The position numbers were made by a program, and so were the translations under genes. Under the pieces are notes generated by a model. The model saw only the letters and a program-made list of their open reading frames with translations. It had not been told where the DNA came from and made no database searches. A DNA stretch of 64,000 nt from Pyropia yezoensis (taxonomy: Eukaryota; Rhodophyta; Bangiophyceae; Bangiales; Bangiaceae). This document shows, piece after piece, positions 1-9,593 of this stretch. The stretch lies in the NCBI GenBank assembly GCA_009829735.1, contig CM020618.1, positions 40,539,030 through 40,603,029 of the forward strand, written 5' to 3'. Position 1 is the first letter of the stretch. Every line of letters begins with the position of its first letter.

Positions 1-101
1 TTGTCGATCGGGTTCCCGATCCCGGTTCCCGTAGTCACCTCCGGAGTCGGCGTCGGCGCCGATCCGTCATCTTGCACGTTCCCCGTCTCTCGGGTAGACA
101 T
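1..101 (-). pseudogene. 5' end of a retrotransposon gag-like ORF (runs off window)
   Basis: An ATG at 101 on the minus strand opens about 33 codons without a stop to the window edge. The peptide is Thr/Pro/Gly-rich (it begins MSTRETGNVQDDGS), similar in style to the gag N-terminus of the gypsy element at 45-46.7 kb. It lies about 200 bp downstream of a primer-binding site and LTR in the same orientation, where gag would be expected. No gag domain is visible in so short a piece, so the call rests on position. Confidence 0.35.
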
Positions 102-307
102 AGTCACAATCAGTCAACCGACGTAACAATCACCACGAATAAGAGAGCGAGGGGGTAGATTGGGGAGAGTAACAGTAGATAACAGTCAAAGGTAAAAACT
201 CAACACAATCGATCAGGTCGCAACACCACGAGTACAAGAAAAGGACCGGATCCCTATCCGTGTGCCAGGGCCGAAGACGGCGTCACCACTAAGGTGACGG
301 AAACCCG

Positions 308-325
308 TCCCCTGCTGCTCCACCA
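308..325 (-). promoter_or_regulatory. tRNA primer-binding site of left LTR element
   Basis: On the minus strand this reads TGGTGGAGCAGCAGGGGA, one base inside the LTR end at 327. It begins with TGG and would pair with the CCA-terminated 3' end of a tRNA. The same 18-mer occurs at 46869-46886 beside the LTR of the gypsy element, which supports both assignments. The tRNA species was not identified. Confidence 0.7.
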
Positions 326-326
326 A

Positions 327-689
327 TGTAGCACAATAGGTATCCGTCGCACGTCCACTCTCAGGGAACACTCACCAAGGGGGATCGGCACCAACGTCAC
401 CGGGAGGCCAAGGTTGCTGTCCTTGGAGCGCAAGCCACGGGACCAAGATGGGAGCCCAAATGGGAGGGGTTTGTTGTTCTGCCTTGGCCGGCGGTGGATT
501 CGCCGCCGGCCCCCTCGTTATAAACCCTCGGAGACACTACTAACTACCCTCCACCCCAAGATGCAAGTCCCTCTGGTCATACGTAACTCATAGATACCGT
601 GACCAGTACGGATTCTCAAATTGAAAGTCACGGGTTAGAAGTAGCCCCCCTAACATTAGGGTCACAATACGGCCAACCATATTGCTACA
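327..689 (-). repeat. LTR (363 bp) of a retrotransposon extending left out of the window
   Basis: The block starts TGTAGC and ends GCTACA, a perfect 6-bp terminal inverted repeat with TG..CA ends. A primer-binding site adjoins its left edge, so this is the 5' LTR of an element reading leftwards. The five bases after it (690-694, CGGAG) are the expected target-site duplication; the partner copy is outside the window. It interrupts an ORF that is intact in the related repeat at 1.7-2.2 kb. Confidence 0.75.
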
Positions 690-1570
690 CGGAGGTCCCG
701 GCGGGCGCTGCACCGTAGGAGGTGTCCTCCATTCGTTTGTCGAGAGAGTCCGTCTCCACTCCCGGGGTCGCCATGGCTCTCATCAAGTTGGGGAGAGACG
801 CCCTGGCTACGGCGGCACGAGACCCGCCTCGAGTTGAGGGGGACTCGGATCATGGGTAGACGGGTGGCCTCCCCAGCGTGGCGCGGCCCCGTGGAAGGTC
901 AAGGGGAGGTGGTGGTGAAGGTGAAGTGTGAACCGGGGAGAGCAAGCTGCCGAGTGGGCAAGCTTGAGGAGAGGGGCGGTCAACGTGACCGCCTCCACAT
1001 CCGCGTTACGTACTCAAGGGGGGACAGCAAGTCGCGCCCCCAACGTCGAGACGTGTTTTTACGCACCCCCTCACAGGGCCGACCGGGTCGGTCGGAACTG
1101 AGAAGAGGGGAGTGTGGCAGTATTGACCCCCAGGTAGGGGGGCAACACGTGCCATGCAAGGGGCGGCAGGCCACTAGCCTGATCCGTTCCTCCCCCTGCA
1201 TTTGGGTCCATATTCCCTAAGTTTGGGATAGTTAGCTTAGTAGTAAATCCAACTTGGATTTGAGGGTTTTCTGCATTTATCGTCTTGAATTTTCGTGTGG
1301 CCCGGTGGGCAGGTGCTGGGGTGGGAGATTCTGAGTGGCGAGATTCTGAGGGGACCCTGGGGGGATAAGGGGAGGGACAGTGGGGCTTGGCCCTGCGTCC
1401 CCGTCCCGACCAAGAAACTGTTGGACCACACACCATCCTCTTGTTTGTCAGTGGGGGGTTTGCCCCACAACAGGGACAGAGTGTGTGCGACTTGCACTTC
1501 TTCCGGTTCCCCCGACACGGGAGGCAGCCCTTGTACACCGCCCCAACTTGGGTGTCGTGTGTGTAAGTGG
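690..1570. repeat. Diverged direct repeat, copy A
   Basis: This stretch aligns by eye with 2093-2866. Shared blocks include a gaccgggtcggtcggaactg string at 1081 and 2456, the segment around tggatttga..ttttctgcat (about 1250 and 2630), and a block near gaccaagaaactgttgg (1409 and 2703). Copies differ by scattered substitutions and indels. At its left end the minus strand encodes the start of the same ORF seen intact in copy B (Asp-Ser-Leu-Asp-x-Arg-Met-Glu-Asp-Thr). That ORF is cut at 690 by the LTR insertion. Confidence 0.65.
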
Positions 1571-1581
1571 TTTTTGCTACA

Positions 1582-1710
1582 ATGGCCGTCGGCACCGGCA
1601 GCCCGTCGACAATGAACGACGCCGACTGGATCATCGACAGCGGCGCGTCCCACCATATGGCGCCCACCACGGATAAACTCAGCAACTTGCGCAGCACTGA
1701 ACTCTTCGCA
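1582..1710 (+). pseudogene. Ty1/copia-type protease fragment
   Basis: From an ATG at 1582 the plus strand encodes a short stretch with ADWIIDSGASHHM, the signature around the catalytic Asp of Ty1/copia aspartic proteases (DSGA, preceded by W-x-x and followed by HHM). The frame continues for about 40 residues, then loses resemblance and ends at 1824. No integrase or reverse transcriptase follows, so this is a scrap of a copia polyprotein between two copies of another repeat. Confidence 0.6.
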
Positions 1711-2173
1711 TCACGATGGCCCGGGGGCAGACCGTGTCGGCCAACCAGGCGGGCGACGCCGCGACCGCCCTCAACGGCGATAGCGGCCCCTTTCCGTCAA
1801 GGAAGGCAAACTGGTCCGTCTTGAAGTCGGTAGGGAATCCTGGCCTACGGGGGAACTTCTCCCGTAGGCGCCCCCAGACCCGACCCATTGCTGTGCAAAG
1901 TCGGCCGCAGAGGATAATCGTCAAGCCCTCCTCGTATACGGGCCAGGGTGGGTAGTACAACTTCCCCAGGGCCTCCCGTGAAGTGACGGGGCCTACCTCC
2001 GGGGAAGAGCCCGCCGCCAACCCAGGGTCGGGTGGCGCAGGCATCCCATCCCCCGGGGCAACCGCAGAGCTCCCGCCGGAAGTCCCGACAGGTGCTACAA
2101 CGCGAGGCGTGTCTTCCATACGCTCGTCCAGGGAGTCAGACTCCACCTCGGAATGCACCATATCTTTCCCCAA
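1679..2173 (-). CDS. ORF of a repeat family, function unknown
   Basis: A 164-codon ORF on the minus strand. The first 25 or so residues are acidic (SEVESDSLDERMEDT) and have a counterpart in repeat copy A. A Pro/Gly/Ser linker follows, then a more compact part containing LYYPPWPVYEEG and a basic stretch near WGRLREKFPRRP. The tail overlaps the copia protease scrap in antisense and is probably not original. I recognise no domain. Presence in two copies of a repeat suggests a transposon-encoded protein such as a gag or accessory protein. Confidence 0.35.
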   Translation of the reverse strand: MGKDMVHSEVESDSLDERMEDTPRVVAPVGTSGGSSAVAPGDGMPAPPDPGLAAGSSPEVGPVTSREALGKLYYPPWPVYEEGLTIILCGRLCTAMGRVWGRLREKFPRRPGFPTDFKTDQFAFLDGKGPLSPLRAVAASPAWLADTVCPRAIVMRRVQCCASC

Positions 2174-2866
2174 CTAAGAGAGAAGCAACTCGGTCGCAAC
2201 TGCCCGAGGCCCACCTCGAGTTGAGGGGGACTTGGATCGCGGATATACCGGGGGCCTCCCCAGCGTGAGGTGGCCCGCGGTGAGGTGAGTAGTTGGAGAA
2301 GGTGGTGGTAAGGTGTGTGCAAGCTGCCAAGTGGGCGAGCTTGAAGAGGAGGACGGTCGACGTGACTGCTTCCACGTCGAGTTGACGTACCGGGGGACAG
2401 CGAGTCGCGCCCCCGGCGAGGGCAACACGCGCTTTTATACCACTTCTCAGGGCCGACCGGGTCGGTCGGAACTGAGGAGAGGGGAGTGTGGCAGAACTGG
2501 CCCCACGCAGGGGGGCAGAGCGCGCCATACTGGGACGGGGGACAACTGGTCTGACCCGTTCCTCCCTTCGCATTTGATCCCGAATTTCCCTAAGTCAGGC
2601 ATACTTTGCTTGATAGTAATTCCAACATGGATTTGACGGTTTTCTGCATTTTATCGTCTTGATTTTTTGTGTGGCCCGGTGGGCAGGTGCTGGGCCGGTC
2701 CCGACCAAGAAACTGTTGGCCCACACACCAGCTTCCTGTTTGCTAGTGGGGGGATTGCCCCACAACAGAGACAGCGTGTGTGCGACTTTCACTTCTTCCG
2801 GTTCCCCCGACACGGGAGGCGGCCCTTGTGCACCACCCCAACTTGGGTGCTGGGTGCACGAGCTGT
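2093..2866. repeat. Diverged direct repeat, copy B
   Basis: Partner of 690-1570; see that entry for shared blocks. Copy B lacks about 60 bp present in copy A between the conserved blocks near 1320-1400. Its left part carries the start of the ORF at 1679-2173. No terminal inverted repeats or flanking duplications were found, so the element type is open. Confidence 0.6.
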
Positions 2867-3056
2867 TTTGGCCACAGCGTGTACTCGTACCGTCCGCTGC
2901 AGGAGTCAAGAAAAGCCTCCATCCACCCAGCGCGGTAGACCAAGAGCTGCTGCTCGTGCTGAATGGCACTCGAGAAGGACGACGGTGACTCAAAGGACGC
3001 TTTAATGACAGCGGCGCACGAACGTGGGGGTTCTGGGCCGCCGTCAAGAGTAGTGG

Positions 3057-3662
3057 TCAGTAGACTCCACAAGCTTCATGATGATGACCTCGAAGAGCCC
3101 GTCCAGTTTGGGAGCGTCGCGTGACAAAGCGCGCTTGGCAAAACGGAGAGTCAAACCGGCTGGGCCGTAGAGCGCTCTCGGCATGCAAGGGTCGTGAGCT
3201 TGCCGCATCATCAAAGCGCTCGTACAGCTCTAGCACCCGACCACATATGCTCTTGACTCCGTCAGTGCTTGCGGCCGTGGCAGCGCTCATGACGGACGCG
3301 TCAAGCAGAGGTGGCGCATCCTCCATGTCGTAGGCTCCCCCCTCGACACTATCAAGCACGGGCGCTTCAGCCTCAGCATCCCCGGCGGCGACCCCTTGAC
3401 GGACAGCCGCATCCGACGAAAGATGAGCAAACCCGTCTTCAGGCCCATGACGTCCATGCAGCAGCACGATGGTTGGATATGCCACAGGATGCCCGGTGTG
3501 ACTTCGTGAGAGGTGGCGCTGGCAAGAGTGAGCGCTCTTAAACAGCTGCTCACAGTATGGGCAGACGTAGGACACGACGCGTTCAGCCATGAAGCAGCGG
3601 ACGAAGTTGTCAACGCAAAGTGATGCAGCAACCCCTGCCGTGTGGCACAGCCAGCGCCCCAC
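3057..3662 (-). pseudogene. C2H2 zinc-finger ORF, transposon-like fragment
   Basis: A 201-codon minus-strand ORF with an inner ATG at 3590 that starts just before a single classical C2H2 finger: CPYC, twelve residues, H, four residues, H. The rest is acidic and Ala-rich with no domain I can name. A lone N-terminal C2H2 finger followed by a linker is the layout of the first part of several eukaryotic transposases, and the ORF sits directly beside repeat copy B. The last 20 residues before the stop look out of frame, so a frameshift is likely. A host zinc-finger protein is the alternative. Confidence 0.35.
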
Positions 3663-4446
3663 AGTAAAAGAGGCCGCCGCTGCCGCCTCAACGAGGTATG
3701 AGGGCCGAAATTGGCACTACCTCCCGCTCACCGGTGCTGCCTTCCCCACGGCCACACCAGCCACCAACGCATTAATGTTCAGCGCCGCACACTGCTGCCG
3801 TGCCGACTGCCCCACCTCGCTGCCGCGCCTGGCGCCACCAAGCCGCCCCCGTTGCGCTTTGGGGTAAGCATATCGTCACCACGTCTCGGCCGTGGTCACC
3901 TGGCAGCAGATGATGCCGATCCCAGATGAAACAGGAGCTGCCGTCACTCCCCGCGAATACGCCGCCCGGACCGCTGCCGACGCCGCGTGGGGAAAGCGTC
4001 CACAGGGGCAGGCACGTCTGGGAGGCGCAAGCGAGGGAAGCCGTCGCTGCGACCCACGCCAGCTCTGCTGCAGTGACGGGCCGAGTCGCTCGCCTGCGGG
4101 CAGAAGCAGGCTCTCGTCGCCCTACCAACTGCCACGGATCCTCCGCGGCTCAGGCGCGACAGACGCACGAAGGAGGGAACAACTGTCTCTCGCAATCGCG
4201 CGACGCGGCCGACTACAGCAGGAGGCGACGGACACGGGAGCCGCTGGCCTGCGAGCAAGACAGTCCCGACAGCGGCAGCTGCAGATCCGCCGCCAGACCC
4301 ATCCCAGAGCGCAACGCTGCAATGGCCGGAATTGAAGCGCTGTCGGCGCCCAGTTTCGGAGAACTTGGCACATTTCATGGGGGGATCTAGTGGGGGAGCC
4401 AGAGACCCCGCAGACACCCACCGAAATCCAGCTTTGATTGTGTCCC

Positions 4447-4472
4447 AAAGCCCAAATAGCTATTTGGGCTTT
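4447..4472. repeat. 26-bp perfect palindrome
   Basis: AAAGCCCAAATAG is followed directly by its reverse complement with no spacer. It is AT-richer than its surroundings. No gene lies within 2 kb. Confidence 0.8.
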
Positions 4473-5177
4473 GAGAGCCATTACAAATGCTCAGACTGGA
4501 CCGCTTATGATGACCATCCGAACGGTCGAAGACTCCTCGGTGACTTCGAGGCAAGCATTCAGCCTATACGGCCGCGCCACGACCCGTTTATACCGGTGCG
4601 AGCATAACTACAGGGGGTGGAATTGTGCTCACACCGGTGTTCCGTATATCTACATTGTGTTGGGGAACCGCTCTTAAGCGGAACTTCAATGCTCTTCCCT
4701 CCCACCGTCATGCCCTCCTGCTCCCCCTCCCGCTAGTCGCCCCTTCCCTCATCCAGGCACCCACAACCAACGAACGACCACTCAAGCTCGTGACCATGGG
4801 GGTACTCTGCACGGCTGCTGCTCGGGCCGCCCGAAGACGTATTTGGTCCACCCCCCCCCTCCTTGACGTTGACATACAAACAGACGACAATGCACCATCC
4901 CCCGCCACGGCCGACCCAGAGTTACCATGGCTCCATGTGTACTGTACATTCTCCACCCGTGCGCCTCGGCGCCTGCTCGGCCACTTTGGAGCTCGGCTGC
5001 ACCGATGCATTTTCCGTTGAAAAAAAAAAACAGAACACCACGGTTGGGTGGACGTGACCGTCGTACGCAGCCCACTGCAGACGTCGTCACTGTCGGCCTT
5101 GGAGGGCCAATCCATACTCTGGCACTCGCTGTACTGATCACGTGATTCCGCCAGATACCTACAGTGCGTATTCGGCC

Positions 5178-5225
5178 ATGTGCGGCTCGGTTAAGTGACC
5201 CCTGTCACATAACCGAGCCGCACAT
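5178..5225. repeat. Long hairpin: 21 paired bases, 4-base loop
   Basis: Arms of 16 bp (ATGTGCGGCTCGGTTA and its reverse complement), then a single A/A mismatch, then GTGAC/GTCAC around the loop CCCT. Such a stem is far beyond chance for one locus. It could be a palindromic transposon end, a small-RNA precursor or a terminator-like structure; nothing nearby decides between them. Confidence 0.75.
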
Positions 5226-6821
5226 CGCACGAGAGGCGTCCTCAGCTCGACCCAACGATCCTCATCAAACATGGCCTCGTATTTCCCAGCATATATTATT
5301 GGACTGACACAGCAGGACAGCTAAATACTTGGCTGTTGTCCGACGCACATGGAACGACGCGGGGCGGCCACCTGCATCCCACCTGCCACGCACAGTTCGC
5401 GGTACCCACCCTCGTTCTTTTCGTAACACTTCCCTTGCACTTCACCTCCAACCACCATCCCGATTCGGCTACCTAGGCTGTCACTGCCGCCGTTCCACGT
5501 TTTCCTGATTTTCAGCCTATTGCTTCGGCGGGGATCGCCGCCGGACATGGCACTCGGCCGGGCGCGCGGCGGGGGGGAGGACCCATCGCGCGCGCCGACG
5601 GGGCCGTCGGCGGGACACCTGCAGCATGCGCCAGTGCCCCCCCCGCGCCGGTCCCCCCCTGATGTGGAGGCTATTGAGGAGACGGTGGATATGGTTCTGA
5701 GTGGAGTAGAGCAGGGAGAGTGAGCCCAGCTGGTGTGCTGCTCAAAACTTCGACGAGTTCGTGTCTCATCCGCAGCAGGCGTAGCAGCACGCTGCCCCAG
5801 CTCCCCCGCCCCGCACGTACTGTAGCGACTGCTTGCTTTGACTCCGTCGGAACACTCGGTCGTCTGCTTGCCATCCCCCTGTATTGCCAACGTTCAAATA
5901 CTCTTGATACTCTTGATTTTAACCTAATTTTGTGTACACTTATGCGGTACGGTGCCGTTCGGGCGGAACATGGGCTGCAACATCGGTGGGCTACTTCCTC
6001 GGACGACCCTGTCATGTAACCGCGTACGCGCTGTACCAAGATCGCGCTGGTGCCAGGTACACCCATGCAAGCTCAGAATGGGGGCGCTGCCAGCGCACTT
6101 CATTGGCCCCCTGAGCCTCGAATGCGGACGCTGGTTCCACCTCTGCACGAACAGTACTCAATACTGGCGCATGCAGCCAATCAACGCGTGAGAAGAGAAC
6201 AGACAGTCTCGTCTTGGACACTCAAGTGGCACCACCATCAGCAATCCTATGAGGGCTGTATGGAACCCGATCTGCATTCTGACTGGCGTTGGCGGTCAGG
6301 CCGACGGTGCCCCTCAAAGGGTCCGCGACTGGGGGCCCGATTGTGCGGAGCGTGGCGCGTTCCGAGAAAGCCGCGGCATCCGCCCGGCAGCTCGAATGGC
6401 TGTCGCCCACCCCCAAGGTGGAGTGACGAATGGAAGGCCGGGGAACGGGGGGGGGGGCCGGGGAGGAGAGGCCTCCGCCTTCCCCGCCCTTCCATTCCCC
6501 AGTATGTATGCCAGCAGCACCTGCTCTATCGGTCACGCTTACCTCGTTTTTCCTCGGCCCCGCCGTCACGTGGCGCCGTGCCCGTAGTGTACTCACGTCT
6601 TTCTGCCACCCGCGCGTGCCGCCGCGACCGACGCCCTGGGCTTTCAAGAAGGGGCGCCTTGACTTGCTTTGCCGCTGCCGACCGGTTTCCCAACCACTGC
6701 CCATCCTCTGCCGGCGGTGCCTCTTTCGTACCATTGCTACCCGCCCCTTGTCGCCGCCGCCGCCGCCTTTCGGATCCCATCCGCTCACTCCCCGTCGCCA
6801 CTCCCGTTGGCCGTCACCACC

Positions 6822-8642
6822 ATGACGGTGGATGCCGAGCAACTCCGTCCCTGGGCAGATGGCCTTCCCGCCGCGGCAGCCGCCCTCCGCACCCTCCTTC
6901 ACCGGGTGGACTCGACGACCACGCCCCTGTGGGCGGGCCCCGGTCTGGAAGCCGCCCTCCTTCGCTACGAGCGCATTTTCCTGCCCATGTACGCTGCCTA
7001 CTTGGCCGCCACGGGCGTCATCTCCCTGTCTGGTGCCCCGCGGGCGGCCGCCGACGCGCTCGTTGCGGCCGCCACCGCCTCTTACAACACGACACTCAAG
7101 GCGGCGTCAGTGGCGGCCTTGCAACAGGGCCGGGAGCTGGACGCCGACGAAAAGGCTGCGTGGGCGGCGCTACGGACCAACGCGGGAGGGGTGACCGCCG
7201 CGGCGCCCATCCCGCCGCTAGACGTGGCGTTTGTGTGGGCGCTCGCGCGGCTTGACCCGGCTGCTTATGCTGCAGACTGTGTGGCCACATTTGGCACTCC
7301 CCTCCCCGTCGGGGGGACGCAGGGGGGGGACGCTGGAGCCGCCGCGGCTCCAGCGTCTGCCGACGCTGTGGCGCACGTGTGGGTTGGCAACGCGACGGAG
7401 CCTGCCGCCGTCGTGGCGCGCCTCCAGTGGGTACTTTTTGCCACCGCCGCGCAGGCGGCCGAGACCCCCCCCCCTTTGCTGCCCGGCCGCCTGGGCAAGC
7501 TTCTTTCCTGCCTTCATCACCGGCGGCTGCTGCGGCGCCAACACCTTCACCACCTCCCCGGATACCTTTGGCCCCCCGTGGCGGGCACCACCGCCGTCAC
7601 CGGCTTCCAGGGGAGCTCGGGCGTGGGGGTCGGCCTACCCAAAGCTGCGCAGGTGCGCAAACGGTGGGCGCCCCGGGCTCGGGTGGCGGCGCTCCGGTCA
7701 GCGGCATCGTCCCAGCGGGTTTTTACCGCCCGCCTGGGCGCCTCCGGCTTTGACGACCCGCAGGCGCTGCGGCTCGCCGCGGAGCGATACGTCCGGTTTT
7801 TGGGGCTCGCCGCGACGCCCGCAGGCGCGGCCACCTTCCTCGTCCCCACGACTGACATGGACCTGGTGTGGCACGCACACCTAATGGCCACCGCGGCGTA
7901 CCGCGAGAACACGACAGCCCTCCTCGGCCGCGTCTACGCGCACATGGCCGACGATGATGCCAGCCCGGGGGGGCGTCTCGCCGACGGCCGCGCCGCCACC
8001 ATGGCGCTGTGGACGGCGGCCTACCCTGCTCACCCGTACGAGCCGCCCCCGTCGCTGGTCGTACCTTGCGTCGCGACGGCGGCGGCCAAAGCCACGGATA
8101 TGGCCACAGGGTCGGCGCCCTCAGCCGCCGCCGCGTACAGGTCGGGCGTTCGCGGCGGCTACTGGCCGCAGGGGGCCATCCCCATTGCGCCGGTTGCGGC
8201 CAAGGTGGCCCTTCTGGAGGAGGTGGCTGCCGAGGCTTCCGCCAACGCCACGGTGTCGGCGGGCGAGGCGGCGACGCCAAAGACGAGCCCCGACGGCCTC
8301 CGCACCTGGGACCGGACGTTGGCAGCAGCGACGGCGACGGCGTGGCGGCAGCGTATCGGCCCCGCCGCTGTCCCCGGCGGCGGCTGGCCAGGCCTCTACG
8401 CCGAAGGCTTTGTGGCCTCTGCGGCGGATCCAGTTGACGTCGTCCGCAGCCGCGCGTACGGCGACCCGGAGGTGGCCCGTGGCTCGTCGGGGATAGCCGC
8501 CATGTACATGGGAGTCTCGGCGGGGGCGGCATGTGGGGGGGGGTGGGGGGGAGGGGCGGCATGTGACGGTGGGGGGGGATGCGGCGGTGGGTGTGGGGGG
8601 GGGTGTGGCGGGGGTTGTGGCGGGGGTTGTGGGGGGGGGTGA
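6822..8642 (+). CDS. GRDP-like (DUF1399) glycine-rich domain protein
   Basis: A 606-residue protein starting at ATG 6822 (ACCATGA context); an in-frame ATG at 6669 would add 51 Pro-rich residues. Two segments match the core of the GRDP/DUF1399 family: one near residue 130 (PPLDVAFVWALARLDPAAY) and one near residue 340 with TDMDLVWHAHLMATAAY, the family's D-x-D-hydrophobic-W-H-x-H pattern. The first copy has lost the W-H-x-H histidines. The tail ends in a run of CGGG tetrads, a Gly-rich end in keeping with the family name. Plant relatives are cytosolic and linked to stress and development, but their biochemistry is unknown. No intron is needed and no membrane segment is seen. Confidence 0.7.
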   Translation: MTVDAEQLRPWADGLPAAAAALRTLLHRVDSTTTPLWAGPGLEAALLRYERIFLPMYAAYLAATGVISLSGAPRAAADALVAAATASYNTTLKAASVAALQQGRELDADEKAAWAALRTNAGGVTAAAPIPPLDVAFVWALARLDPAAYAADCVATFGTPLPVGGTQGGDAGAAAAPASADAVAHVWVGNATEPAAVVARLQWVLFATAAQAAETPPPLLPGRLGKLLSCLHHRRLLRRQHLHHLPGYLWPPVAGTTAVTGFQGSSGVGVGLPKAAQVRKRWAPRARVAALRSAASSQRVFTARLGASGFDDPQALRLAAERYVRFLGLAATPAGAATFLVPTTDMDLVWHAHLMATAAYRENTTALLGRVYAHMADDDASPGGRLADGRAATMALWTAAYPAHPYEPPPSLVVPCVATAAAKATDMATGSAPSAAAAYRSGVRGGYWPQGAIPIAPVAAKVALLEEVAAEASANATVSAGEAATPKTSPDGLRTWDRTLAAATATAWRQRIGPAAVPGGGWPGLYAEGFVASAADPVDVVRSRAYGDPEVARGSSGIAAMYMGVSAGAACGGGWGGGAACDGGGGCGGGCGGGCGGGCGGGCGGG

Positions 8643-9302
8643 GACCCTTTTCATCTCTTCCCCACCTGTAGCGGAGCAAAGGGAAAGGTCGCCGCATTGC
8701 CAGGGGAGGGTGGGACGGTGCAGCGGCGGACTCGTGGTCTTTTGGGCGCAAGCTCGTGACCCACCTTCATCGTCTTGGGAATATGGCCCATCTTCTGCAG
8801 AGACGTCGCTGTGGCTGGGGCAAGTGTGCCACGATCCGACGTTATTGCGCTTCGCCGGCAGGTGATCCCTTCACTTTCGAAGCCTATCCTCTACGAAACA
8901 TCCTCTACCAACCCGTCGGGCGGGACTGTGTTGGGGTGGGGAGCGGTGGCGTGGGGAGTAGCTGGATGGGGTAGGGAGACGTCGGCCTGAACGATTCGGG
9001 GCGCGCCGGGACGGGCCGTCTTTTCGATGTGCCCCTTCTTGTCGATGTTCCTTTCTTTTGCCTTCCCCGGTCTGCCCTCGTCGGGGGACTCTTTTTCCAC
9101 CCTCCTGCCCGACTGGGCCACGAGGTACTCATTGTAGTCATCATTTCGGCGACCGGCCGCCCAACCGTCGGCGTCGACCACGTGCACAACCCCTGTCTCC
9201 ACTGCCTCCACCGCCGTTCTCTTCCGCAACCCCTGGCTGCAACCGCCGGTCTGCAATCCCCTTCGGAGTGGTCATGACTTTTCATACAAACAAAACATCT
9301 CG
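8643..9302. other. Intergenic, nothing recognised
   Basis: This lies between the GRDP-like stop and the 3' end of the minus-strand tRNA. Only overlapping short ORFs occur. It is G-rich near 8925-8975. Confidence 0.5.
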
Positions 9303-9389
9303 TACAGTCGGTGGGACTTGAACCCACGACCTCGCGCGTTCTGAAGAATCCTGTGAGGCGCGCGCTCTAACCAACTGAGCTACGACTGC
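9303..9389 (-). tRNA. tRNA-Val(CAC) with a 13-nt intron
   Basis: On the minus strand: acceptor GCAGTCG/CGACTGT with discriminator A, D-arm GCTC..GAGC with the GTTGG loop element, anticodon stem CGCGC/GCGCG and T-arm GTGGG-TTCAAGT-CCCAC. Twenty bases lie between the anticodon stems. Reading T33-CAC-A37 leaves 13 extra bases (GGATTCTTCAGAA) after position 37, the usual place for a eukaryotic nuclear tRNA intron. The 74-nt mature body is otherwise identical to that of the gene at 49721. No CCA is encoded. Confidence 0.9.
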
Positions 9390-9593
9390 TCACGCCAACT
9401 GCACTTTCAAACGTTATATTATTTGTTGTAAAATTATGCTATGGTTTCATGAAACATTCTACGGTCTCTGTTGTCGGCCGTACTGGACGCTACATACCTC
9501 GTTGCCTTTGCCTTCCCTTCGGATTCGTGTGGCATACATAGCTCTTCCTTGTATCCCATGGGAGCCCCCGCTGTCGCAGTGTCCCGTTCAACC

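Larger units (their letters stand above)
3663..6821. other. Region without a supported gene
   Basis: All six frames carry only short overlapping ORFs with no recognisable domain. The stretch holds a 26-bp palindrome (4447-4472), a near-perfect 48-base hairpin (5178-5225), and, in its last 600 bases, the upstream region of the GRDP-like gene. A 189-codon minus ORF at 5321-5890 was considered and not accepted. Confidence 0.5.

Noticed and set aside
1071..1697. Cys-rich minus ORF (CLPCRGNRKKCKSHTLCPCC) as a zinc knuckle
   Set aside because: The Cys positions are not conserved in the second repeat copy, where the same frame is broken; spacing fits no known knuckle.
5321..5890. 189-codon minus-strand ORF
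   Set aside because: Uneven composition, no domain, no splice logic, and overlapping ORFs on the plus strand; not better than chance at this GC content.
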